From Rhodococcus sp. Z13 (GTDB lineage Bacteria > Actinomycetota > Actinomycetes > Mycobacteriales > Mycobacteriaceae): a stretch of DNA of 64,000 nt. Shown here piece after piece: positions 15,692-22,635 of the stretch (position 1 is its first letter; each line of letters begins with the position of its first letter). The notes under the pieces are model-generated. The model worked only from the letters and a program-made list of their open reading frames with translations, made no database searches and had not been told where the DNA came from. Position numbers and translations under genes: made by a program. Location: NCBI RefSeq assembly GCF_025837095.1, contig NZ_CP107551.1:4024668-4088667 (forward strand), given 5' to 3'.

Positions 15692-15967
15692 TCAGGCGGA
15701 CCGCAGGCGACGCAGCTTCGTCGCGCGTTCGTAGGCCCGTCGTTCGGCGTGGTTCATCCCGCCCCACACGCCGTGCGTCTCACCGGTGCGCACGGCGTGG
15801 TCGAGACATTCCACGATCACCGGGCACGCGCGGCAGACCTCCTTGGCCTGCCGTTCCGCCCGTACGGCGGCGCCCCGCCCGTTCTCGACCTGCGGGAAGA
15901 ACATGGCGGTGTCGACACCGCGGCATCGGGCCGAGATCACCCAGTCACGGTCGCCCGATCGCCACAT
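15692..15967 (-). CDS. WhiB family transcriptional regulator
   Basis: 91 residues from the ATG at 15967, with GGAGG five bases upstream. Four cysteines are arranged as Cys15, then EVCRACPVIVEC with Cys45, Cys48 and Cys54 (C-x2-C-x5-C), ligands of the [4Fe-4S] cluster. The GVWGG turn is at 66-70, followed by a basic DNA-contacting tail (ERATKLRRLRSA). WhiB proteins are redox- or NO-responsive regulators acting with sigma factors. The family member cannot be assigned; the spacing is WhiB1/WhiB3-like. Its promoter shows the TTGAC/AAAAT plus ATGGCCGTACA arrangement also found before the acyl-CoA dehydrogenase at 3857-5008. Confidence 0.9.
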   Translation of the reverse strand: MWRSGDRDWVISARCRGVDTAMFFPQVENGRGAAVRAERQAKEVCRACPVIVECLDHAVRTGETHGVWGGMNHAERRAYERATKLRRLRSA

Positions 15968-15997
15968 TGCAGCCTCCACCCCGTTCTGCCCAGAATT

Positions 15998-16118
15998 TGT
16001 ACGGCCATTTTTCGGCACAACGGGCGGTGCGTCAATCCGTGAACGGCACCGGGTCCATCAGAATCTGCGATTCCATGCGCTCCCGATTCCTATGGGTCCG
16101 TCAGCTCATGGCCGTACA
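15998..16118. promoter_or_regulatory. Second paired set of ATGGCCGTACA elements
   Basis: TGTACGGCCAT at 15998-16008 and its reverse complement at 16108-16118 reproduce the pair at 5055-5192, including a GTCAAT motif 33-34 bases inside the left copy. The left copy faces whiB. The right copy faces the 3' end of the CoA-transferase gene and has no gene to drive. Confidence 0.55.
16007..16035 (-). promoter_or_regulatory. Predicted promoter of whiB
   Basis: Minus-strand TTGACG (16030-16035), a 17-base spacer and AAAAAT (16007-16012), followed directly by GGCCGTACA. The predicted start falls inside that element, giving a leader of roughly 35 bases. Confidence 0.5.
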
Positions 16119-16137
16119 TTTCGGACACACGCGACGG

Positions 16138-17358
16138 TCAGCCGACGATGCCGGCCCTCCTGAGCCCCTCGACCTGTTCCTCGGTGAGCCCGAGCTCGGC
16201 GAGCACCGCCTCGGTGTGCTGCCCGAGCGCAGGCACCGATCCCATGGGCAGTTCGACGTCGCGGAAGTTCATGGGCGGCAGGATGCCTCGCACCGGCCCG
16301 GCCTCGGTCTGCACCTCGCGCCAGCGGTCGCGGGTGGACAGCTGGGGATGGTCGATGAGTCCGCGCAGGTCGCGCAGCTGCGCGGCGGGCACCCCGGCCG
16401 CCGCGAGCTTCTCGTCGAGGTCGGCGCTGGTGAACTTCTCGGTGGCCCGCGCGACCAGCGCGTCGACCTCCACGCGGCGCTTCACCCGCTCGAGGTTGGT
16501 GGCGTAGCGCGGGTCGTCGGCCAGTTCGGGCATGCCGAGGACCTCGGTGAGCGTGCGCCAGCCGCGGTCGTTCTGGACGCCGATGAGGATCTCGCCGTCC
16601 GAGGTGGGGTACTTGTCGTAGGGCGCTATCGACATGTGCGACAAGCCCATTCGTGGCACCTGCGTGCCCTGGTACATCTGCAGGTACATCGGGTAGCCGA
16701 GCCATTCGGCGGTCGCGTCGAACATCGACACGTCGATGGTGGCACCCACGCCGGTGCGGAACCGGCGCAGCAACGCCGCCTGGATCGAGGTCAGCGCGTA
16801 CATGCCGGCGGCGATGTCCGAGGTGGGGATACCGGTCTTGACGGCGGTCTCCGGCGTGCCGGTGATCGAGCACAGGCCGGTCTCCGACTGCACGAGCATG
16901 TCGTAGGCCTTGCGGTCGCGCATCGGCCCGGCGGTGCCGTAACCGGACATGTTGACCACCACGAGTTCCGGATGGTCGGCGCGCAGGTCGTCGGCACCGA
17001 GGCCGAGGCGTTCGACCGCGCCGGGGGCGAGATTCTGCAGGAAGACGTCGGCGCCGGCGATCAGTTTCCGTACCGCGTCGATGCCCTCGGGTGCCTTGAG
17101 GTCCACCGCGAACGACTCCTTGCCGCGGTTGAGCCACACGAAATGGGCGGCGAGGCCGTGGACGGCAACGTCGTAGGCGCGGGCGAAGTCGCCGTCCCCG
17201 ACGCGTTCGACCTTGACGACCCGCGCACCGAGGTCCGCCAGATGGCGCGTCGCCAGCGGGGCGGCCACCGCCTGCTCGAGGCTCACCACGGTGATGCCCT
17301 CGAGCGGCAGTCCGGCCGAGGTCTCCCCGGGGGCCCGATTCGTTCCGTCGCTCCTCAC
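16138..17358 (-). CDS. Family III CoA-transferase (CaiB/BaiF)
   Basis: 406 residues in the normal CaiB order. It opens with LPLEGITVVSLEQAVAAPLA and LGARVVKVER, then LNRGKESFAVDLKAPEG, followed by the substrate region with RKAYDMLVQ where Asp153 is the expected acyl-anhydride-forming aspartate. The small domain has YDKYPTSDGEILIGVQND and ends EAVLAELGLTEEQV. It moves CoA from a donor thioester to an organic acid. The GTG at 17358 has AAGGA seven bases upstream. No substrate-specific partner is adjacent; the CitE-MaoC lyase genes lie 10 kb away. An insertion sequence lies in its upstream region, which may have altered its promoter. Confidence 0.87.
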   Translation of the reverse strand: MRSDGTNRAPGETSAGLPLEGITVVSLEQAVAAPLATRHLADLGARVVKVERVGDGDFARAYDVAVHGLAAHFVWLNRGKESFAVDLKAPEGIDAVRKLIAGADVFLQNLAPGAVERLGLGADDLRADHPELVVVNMSGYGTAGPMRDRKAYDMLVQSETGLCSITGTPETAVKTGIPTSDIAAGMYALTSIQAALLRRFRTGVGATIDVSMFDATAEWLGYPMYLQMYQGTQVPRMGLSHMSIAPYDKYPTSDGEILIGVQNDRGWRTLTEVLGMPELADDPRYATNLERVKRRVEVDALVARATEKFTSADLDEKLAAAGVPAAQLRDLRGLIDHPQLSTRDRWREVQTEAGPVRGILPPMNFRDVELPMGSVPALGQHTEAVLAELGLTEEQVEGLRRAGIVG

Positions 17359-17483
17359 CGTCGTGTCCTTTCGTGTCCGCGGTCCGGAACCGCCGTCGTC
17401 GCTGTATGTCTACCAGGCTGCGCAACCGCCGAATTGATACCGCGGTGGCAAAGATCTGCATTCGATTGGGTATTGAGGTTTTC

Positions 17484-18287
17484 TCACCAGGCCGGTGCTT
17501 GCAGGTGAAGAAGAACGAGAGCCGCAGCAGCGATCGAGCCGATCCTCCACGGACATAGACTGATTCGCTGCAGCGCCTTCCACCGGGTCTTCAGCAGCGC
17601 GTTCGCGCGTTCGGCCGGAGCACGCATCGCAGACAGCAGCGTGTTGCGGCAACGAGTGCCGATATCGAGATCACGGCCTTTCGTCGGGACGTGGACGCCG
17701 ATCCCGGCACCGGTGTACCCCTTGTCGGCGAGGGTGGGCATCCCGCCGGCGGCAGCGTGGTAGAGGGCGCCGAGGATCCCGCCCCGACGAGCAGCGGTGA
17801 GGTCGTGCACCGAACCGGGGGCAACCTCGGACACCCAGATCGGGTAGCCGGTCGGATCGGTCAGGACCTGGACGTTGCCGCCGTGGCGGCGATGTTTACC
17901 CGAGTACCACACGTCGTGCCCGGACTCGGAACGCTCCCGGCAGCGAGTCGAGGCGATGAGGGTGCCGTCGAGACAGACATGCTCCCAGCCGGACTCGATC
18001 CCACGTTCGAGCACGTCGTGCAGGTCCGGGGCGTGCGCAGCGATCACGTCGATACCTTCGTGGAGATACCGGTAGGCGGTGGCCTGCGAGATGCGGGCAT
18101 CGCGCGCCAGGGTGGCGACGTCGGTGCCGTCGCGGAACCACCGCAGCACCATCAGAGCCTGGACGTAGACGGTCGCGGCCCGCTGCCACGGCCGGCGATC
18201 GGTCCTGCGGCGGTGGGCAGCGAGGATACGGGCGACGAAGGTCAGGGTGTGCTCGGGCACGTCGAGCGTGGCACGATAGGTAATCAC
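17484..18287 (-). CDS. IS5-like DDE transposase
   Basis: 267 residues from the GTG at 18287. The N-terminal half has a helix-turn-helix (VATLARDARISQATAYRYL). The catalytic domain shows CLDGTLIAS (first Asp), SGKHRRHGGNVQVL, PGSVHDLTAA, TLADKGYTGAG (second Asp) and PAERANALLKTRW (Glu), the DDE_Tnp_4 pattern. Its stop codon lies inside the terminal inverted repeat at 17484-17486. AGGA lies six bases before this GTG, and both are inside the 3' arm of a 14-bp hairpin, so translation may be restrained. An in-frame GTG at 18347 would add 20 residues but has a badly spaced ribosome site. Confidence 0.87.
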   Translation of the reverse strand: MITYRATLDVPEHTLTFVARILAAHRRRTDRRPWQRAATVYVQALMVLRWFRDGTDVATLARDARISQATAYRYLHEGIDVIAAHAPDLHDVLERGIESGWEHVCLDGTLIASTRCRERSESGHDVWYSGKHRRHGGNVQVLTDPTGYPIWVSEVAPGSVHDLTAARRGGILGALYHAAAGGMPTLADKGYTGAGIGVHVPTKGRDLDIGTRCRNTLLSAMRAPAERANALLKTRWKALQRISLCPWRIGSIAAAALVLLHLQAPAW

Positions 18288-18349
18288 GTGGGGTCCTGCT
18301 CCGGGTTGCTTCTTGCTCGAAACAATCCCTACCAGGCAGGACCCCACGT
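18286..18349 (-). promoter_or_regulatory. Hairpin enclosing the transposase ribosome site and start codon
   Basis: ACGTGGGGTCCTGC at 18286-18299 and GCAGGACCCCACGT at 18336-18349 are perfect 14-bp inverted repeats with a 36-base loop. In transposase mRNA the 3' arm reads GCAGGACCCCACGT, containing both AGGA and the start at 18287. A transcript entering from outside the element would fold and hide the start, an arrangement known from IS10 and IS50. Confidence 0.6.
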
Positions 18350-18507
18350 CCTCTTTTCACGCCACACCGTTCGGATGTCTTTGCTGTCGTCGGTGACTCT
18401 CTGGTGAGAAAACCTCATTGGACTGCAAAGCTGCGCCCTGCGACGCTCGAATGAGACGTAGACCACACCGCTACCTCCTCCCCGGAGGCACGACGCACGG
18501 AGGGTGC

Positions 18508-19899
18508 ATGAGTTCGTCCACCGCCACCGACAAGGAGATCGCGAGGAAGGCCCGCAAGGCCGGCATCGCCTCCTTCATCGGTACCACCATCGAGTGGTAC
18601 GACTTCTACATCTACGGCACCGCCGCGGCCCTGGTGTTCGGCAAGGTGTTCTTCTCCGACGAACTGTCCGGGGGTGTCGCGACCCTTCTGGCCTTCGTGA
18701 CCCTGTGGGCCGGCTTTCTCGCCCGCCCGCTCGGCGGCATCGTCTTCGGCCACCTCGGCGACCGGATCGGCCGCAAGAACACCCTCGTCATCACCCTCGT
18801 GATGATGGGTATCGCGACCGTCGGTATCGGCCTGCTGCCCACCTACGCGCAGATCGGCATGTGGGCCCCGATCCTGCTGGTGCTCCTGCGAGTGCTGCAG
18901 GGTGTCGCGGTCGGTGGCGAATGGGGCGGCGCCGTCCTGATCGCCAGCGAGAACGCACCCAAGGGCAAGGGGATCCTTTACTCGGCTTTCGCGCAACAGG
19001 GTTCGCCCGCAGGCAACCTGCTGTCGACGATGGCGTTCTTCTTCCTCGCCGCGCTGCCGACACCGCAGTTCATGATGTGGGGCTGGCGCATCCCGTTCCT
19101 GCTCTCCGGTGTGCTGGTCGTCATCGGCATGGTCATCCGCCTCAAGCTCGAGGAATCGGATGCGATGAAAGCCGTTCTGGCGCGCAACAAGACGGTCAAG
19201 CTCCCCATCAAGGAGGTGCTGCGCAAGCACTGGGTACTGGTCCTGCTCGGCGCCGGCGCCCTCCCGCTCGCCCAGGTGACCTACTTCAAGAACACCTTCG
19301 CGCTGTCGTGGGCGACGAGCGAACTCGGTTACGAGCGCGGCACCTTCCTCGCCATCATCGCCATCGCTCTGGTGGTGCAGTTCATCGTGCAGCCGTTCGG
19401 CGCCGTGCTGGTGTCGAAGATCGACATGCGCAAGGCCATGCTGCTCATGATCGTTCCGGAGCTGTTCCTGATGCCCGCGATGTTCTTCGCGATCCGCACC
19501 GAGACCTTCGCGATCGCCGCGATCGGCATGTGCCTGGCCACGATTCCGCACTCGATGTTCTACGGCGCCATCGCCGGCATCCTCGCCCGCGCCTTCCCCG
19601 CGAACATCCGCTATTCGGGCCTGTCCCTGGCCTACCAGCTGTGCTCGCTGATCGTCGGCGGCGGCACCCCGGTGCTCGCACAGTGGCTGCTCAACTCCTC
19701 CGGTGACGTCACCGGCGTCGCGATCGCGGCCGCCTGCTACGCCGCGGTGTCCCTGGTGTGCACCCTGGCGCTCCTGAAGCGCACCGGCTACGACCCGAAG
19801 GCCCCGTCCGTCGCCGAGCAGTCCGACGCCGACGAACTCGCCCTCGAGCAGGCGAACGAGGCCGCGGCACAGTCCGGAACCAGCCGCATCCATGCGTAG
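18508..19899 (+). CDS. MFS transporter, metabolite:H+ symporter (MHS) type
   Basis: 463 residues with about twelve hydrophobic helices. The opening GTTIEWYDFYIYGTAAALVF is the MHS family signature, followed by ARPLGGIVFGHLGDRIGRKN, the conserved loop 2-3 motif, and VLQGVAVGGEWGGAVLIASE in helix 4. A second copy of the loop motif is eroded around VSKIDMRKAMLL. MHS members import organic acids, osmolytes or aromatic acids with protons. The ATG at 18508 has GGAGG five bases upstream. It follows the insertion sequence and precedes a LysR gene and CoA-transferase subunits, suggesting uptake of the acid these genes metabolise. Confidence 0.87.
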   Translation: MSSSTATDKEIARKARKAGIASFIGTTIEWYDFYIYGTAAALVFGKVFFSDELSGGVATLLAFVTLWAGFLARPLGGIVFGHLGDRIGRKNTLVITLVMMGIATVGIGLLPTYAQIGMWAPILLVLLRVLQGVAVGGEWGGAVLIASENAPKGKGILYSAFAQQGSPAGNLLSTMAFFFLAALPTPQFMMWGWRIPFLLSGVLVVIGMVIRLKLEESDAMKAVLARNKTVKLPIKEVLRKHWVLVLLGAGALPLAQVTYFKNTFALSWATSELGYERGTFLAIIAIALVVQFIVQPFGAVLVSKIDMRKAMLLMIVPELFLMPAMFFAIRTETFAIAAIGMCLATIPHSMFYGAIAGILARAFPANIRYSGLSLAYQLCSLIVGGGTPVLAQWLLNSSGDVTGVAIAAACYAAVSLVCTLALLKRTGYDPKAPSVAEQSDADELALEQANEAAAQSGTSRIHA

Positions 19900-19951
19900 T
19901 CCGGACATCTCCTGCTCGGGACCGGCCGGCGTCTCCACCGGCCGGTCCCGG

Positions 19952-20848
19952 TCACTCCGGGGTCGGAAGCGCCTGCTCCGACAGCCGCAGCACCTCGGCG
20001 AGGGCCGCACTGTCGTCGTCCTCGCGCCACACCAGCCGCACGTCGAGCGGTTCGGGATGGTCGGCCAAAGGCACGAACACCACCTCGGGGTTGATGACGT
20101 TCGCCGCGACCGACGAGACGGTCATCGACACGCCCACCCCGGCGGAGACGAGCGCGACCAGCGACAGCGAATCCGGGGCGCTCTGCACGATTCTCGGGGT
20201 GAATCCCGCGTCGTGCGCGAGGCGCAGCAGCAACTCCCGCAGCATCGATCCGGGTTCGGCCGGCAGCATCACCCACGGTTCGGTGGCCAGATCCGCCAGA
20301 CCCACCTTCTCGCAGCCGGCGAGCGGATGTTCGGCGGGCAGTGCGACGACGAGGCTCTCCCGGGCGATCACCCGCGAGGCGATGCCCGGCGGGGAGAACA
20401 GCAGTCGCACGATGCCGATGTCGAGCGCCCCCGCGGCGAGTTTGTTGAGTGCCTCGCTGGCGTAGGCCGAACTGTCGAGGACGAATTCGATGCCCGGGTG
20501 GGTGCGGCGCACGAGTTTCGCCCAGCGCCCCACGAGGCTGTGGGAGGACGAGCCGGCGAACCCGATGCGTACCCGCCCGGTCTGCCCGGATCCGGCGGAC
20601 GCCACGGCCATCTCCGCCAGTCTGCAGGCATCGAGGATGTTCCGGGCCGGTTCGACGAGGGCGCGACCGCTCTCGGTCAGCCGCACGCTGCGGGTGCTGC
20701 GTTCGAACAGTTCCGCGCCGAGTTCCTTCTCGAGGCGGCGGATGGTGCGGCTCAGCGGTGGCTGGGCCATGTGCAGGCGCTGCGCGGCCCGGCCGAAGTG
20801 CAGTTCCTCGGCCACCGCGAGGAACGCTTTCACCTGCTGGATCTCCAC
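19952..20848 (-). CDS. LysR family transcriptional regulator
   Basis: 298 residues from the GTG at 20848. The N-terminal HTH is typical: VEIQQVKAFLAVAEELHFGRAAQRL, HMAQPPLSRTIRRLEKELGAELFERS. The effector-binding domain follows (VRIGFAGSSSHSLVGRW, PGIEFVLDSSAYASEALNKL, GALDIGIVRL). Motif style matches CatR/BenM-like activators of aromatic pathways, though similarity alone does not fix the inducer. It diverges from the CoA-transferase subunit pair with a 44-base gap, the classic LysR-target arrangement, so it most likely activates catIJ-like transcription when the pathway acid is present. Confidence 0.88.
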   Translation of the reverse strand: MEIQQVKAFLAVAEELHFGRAAQRLHMAQPPLSRTIRRLEKELGAELFERSTRSVRLTESGRALVEPARNILDACRLAEMAVASAGSGQTGRVRIGFAGSSSHSLVGRWAKLVRRTHPGIEFVLDSSAYASEALNKLAAGALDIGIVRLLFSPPGIASRVIARESLVVALPAEHPLAGCEKVGLADLATEPWVMLPAEPGSMLRELLLRLAHDAGFTPRIVQSAPDSLSLVALVSAGVGVSMTVSSVAANVINPEVVFVPLADHPEPLDVRLVWREDDDSAALAEVLRLSEQALPTPE

Positions 20849-20892
20849 ACGTCGATTATCGCGGACCACCGACCCCACGGAGGACGACCGGT

Positions 20893-21810
20893 ATGCCGGA
20901 CGAACTGATGACCATGCGCGAGGCGATCGCGACCTACGTCGAGAACGGGATGACCGTTGCCCTCGAAGGTTTCTCACATCTGATCCCCTTCGCCGCGGCC
21001 CACGAGATCATCCGCCAGGGCCGCCGCGACCTGACCCTGTGCCGCATGACCCCGGATATCGTCTCCGACCAGCTCATCGCCGCCGACTGCGTGTCGAAAC
21101 TCGTCGCGTCGTTCTTCGCCAGCGGCTCGGCCGGCTCGCTCCACGAGATCCGTCGCCGCATCGAGCACCACGACCCCGTGCGACTCGAAGTCGAGGAGTA
21201 CAGCCACTACGGCATGGTCTGCCGCTACCAGGCCGGCGCCGCCGGGCTGCCGTTCTTCCCGCTGCGCTCCTATGCCGGCAGCGACCTGCCGAAGCTCAAC
21301 CCGAACATCCGGCTCGTCGACGATCCCTTCGGCGAGGGCTCGGTGTACGTGGTGCCACCACTGAACCCGGACGTGACGATCATCCACGCCCAGCGCGCCG
21401 ACCGCGCCGGCAACACTCAGATCTGGGGCATCGCCGGGGTACAGCAGGAAGCCGTCTACGCCGCGAAGAAGGCGATCGTGGTGGTCGAGGAGATCGTCGA
21501 CGACGACGTGGTGCGGTCGGATCCGAGCCGCACCCTGATCCCCTCGCACGCCGTCGACGCGGTGGTGCTGTGCCCCCGCGGCGCGCATCCGTCCTACGCG
21601 CAGGGCTTCTACGACCGCGACTGCGCGTTCTACCGCCGCTGGACCGCCATCAGCAAGGACCCCCAGGCCCTGCGCACCTGGCTCAAGGAATGGGTGTACT
21701 CCACCGCCGACCACGGCGAGTATCTCGACAAGCTCGGCGAGGACTACTGGACCGGCCTCGCCGTCGCACCCCGCTGGTCCGGGGCCGTCAACTACGGGAG
21801 CCGACAGTGA
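20893..21810 (+). CDS. CoA-transferase subunit alpha (3-oxoadipate/glutaconate family I)
   Basis: 305 residues from the ATG at 20893, with GGAGGA upstream. The family I CoA-transferase alpha fold is seen in TMREAIATYVENGMTVALEGFSHLIPFAAAHEII, LTLCRMTPDIVSDQLIAADC, then VVPPLNPDVTIIHAQRADRAGNTQIWG and AAKKAIVVVEEIVDDD. The length (305 plus 258 for beta) matches CatIJ, GctAB and the mycobacterial IpdAB group rather than shorter PcaIJ. It activates or opens a dicarboxylic acid, for example 3-oxoadipate. The beta gene overlaps by GTGA and a LysR gene diverges, so a regulated catabolic operon is clear; the exact acid is not. Confidence 0.85.
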   Translation: MPDELMTMREAIATYVENGMTVALEGFSHLIPFAAAHEIIRQGRRDLTLCRMTPDIVSDQLIAADCVSKLVASFFASGSAGSLHEIRRRIEHHDPVRLEVEEYSHYGMVCRYQAGAAGLPFFPLRSYAGSDLPKLNPNIRLVDDPFGEGSVYVVPPLNPDVTIIHAQRADRAGNTQIWGIAGVQQEAVYAAKKAIVVVEEIVDDDVVRSDPSRTLIPSHAVDAVVLCPRGAHPSYAQGFYDRDCAFYRRWTAISKDPQALRTWLKEWVYSTADHGEYLDKLGEDYWTGLAVAPRWSGAVNYGSRQ

Positions 21811-22583
21811 CCACCACCGAACCCTTCTCCACCACCGAACTGATCGTCTCGGTCGCCGCCCGCGCCCTGGCCGGCAAGACCCGCGTGTTCGCCGGGGTAG
21901 GGCTGCCCACCCTCGCGGTGGATCTCGCGGCCCGCACGTCGAATCCCGACGTCGAGCTGATCTACGAATCCGGGGTCTGCGGAGCCCATCCCGAGGCGAT
22001 GGCCGAGGGCATCGCCGACTCGGTGGTGGTCTCCGGCGCCGAATCCGTGGTGTCGATGGCGGCGCTGTTCGGTTACGTCCTCCAGGGCGGCAACGTCGAC
22101 GTCGGGTTCCTCGGGGCGGCGCAGATCGATCGCTACGGCAGCCTCAACACCAGCGTGATCGGCGACTGGGACAAACCCACCGTGCGGCTGCCCGGCGGCG
22201 GTGGGGCGGTGGAGATCATGCCCAACGCCGGGGAGGTGTTCGTGATCATGCGCCGGCACGACCCGGCGGCGTTTCCCGCCGAACTGGACTTCTGCACCTC
22301 ACCGAGCCCGGTGCGGGCCCGCGCATCCGGCGCCGGGACCATGCCCCGCGGGCGCGGGGTGACGAAGGTGTTCACCGGCCTCGGGGTGCTCTCCCGCACC
22401 GGACCCTTCGACGAACTCGAGCTGACCAGCATCCACCGCGGCGTCACCGTCGAGCAGGTCCGCGCCGCGACCGGCTGGGAGTTGAAGGTCTCCGACGGCC
22501 TCACCGTCACCGAGGATCCGACGCCGGAGGAGATCGACCTGCTGCGCAACGAGATCGACACGGTTCGCTTGTATCTGCGTTGA
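21807..22583 (+). CDS. CoA-transferase subunit beta (3-oxoadipate/glutaconate family I)
   Basis: 258 residues. It contains LAGKTRVFAGVGLPTLAVDLA, VELIYESGVCGAHPEAM, where the Glu of YESG is in the position of the catalytic glutamate of family I transferases, and VDVGFLGAAQIDRYGSLNTSVIG, GGGGAVEIMPNAGEVFVIM. Together with the upstream alpha subunit it would form the heteromeric enzyme. The GTG at 21807 overlaps the alpha stop (GTGA). A strong terminator follows at 22587-22628. Confidence 0.86.
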   Translation: MTTTEPFSTTELIVSVAARALAGKTRVFAGVGLPTLAVDLAARTSNPDVELIYESGVCGAHPEAMAEGIADSVVVSGAESVVSMAALFGYVLQGGNVDVGFLGAAQIDRYGSLNTSVIGDWDKPTVRLPGGGGAVEIMPNAGEVFVIMRRHDPAAFPAELDFCTSPSPVRARASGAGTMPRGRGVTKVFTGLGVLSRTGPFDELELTSIHRGVTVEQVRAATGWELKVSDGLTVTEDPTPEEIDLLRNEIDTVRLYLR

Positions 22584-22586
22584 GAA

Positions 22587-22628
22587 CGCCCGGGCGGTCC
22601 TCCCCCGGCAGGAAGGACCGCCCGGGCG
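22587..22628. terminator. Strong GC hairpin between convergent genes
   Basis: CGCCCGGGCGGTCCT at 22587-22601 pairs fully with AGGACCGCCCGGGCG at 22614-22628 around a 12-base loop. It separates the rightward CoA-transferase operon from the leftward monooxygenase gene and should stop transcription from both sides. Confidence 0.85.
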
Positions 22629-22635
22629 GATCGGA

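Larger units (their letters stand above)
17475..18416. mobile_element. IS5-family-like insertion sequence, apparently complete
   Basis: A 942-bp element with perfect 16-bp terminal inverted repeats: GAGGTTTTCTCACCAG at 17475-17490 and CTGGTGAGAAAACCTC at 18401-18416. ATT flanks both ends (17472-17474 and 18417-18419), consistent with a 3-bp target duplication as in the ISL2-type subgroup of IS5. One transposase gene fills it. It landed in the intergenic region between a leftward CoA-transferase and a rightward transporter gene. Intact ends and frame suggest recent and possibly active insertion. Confidence 0.88.
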
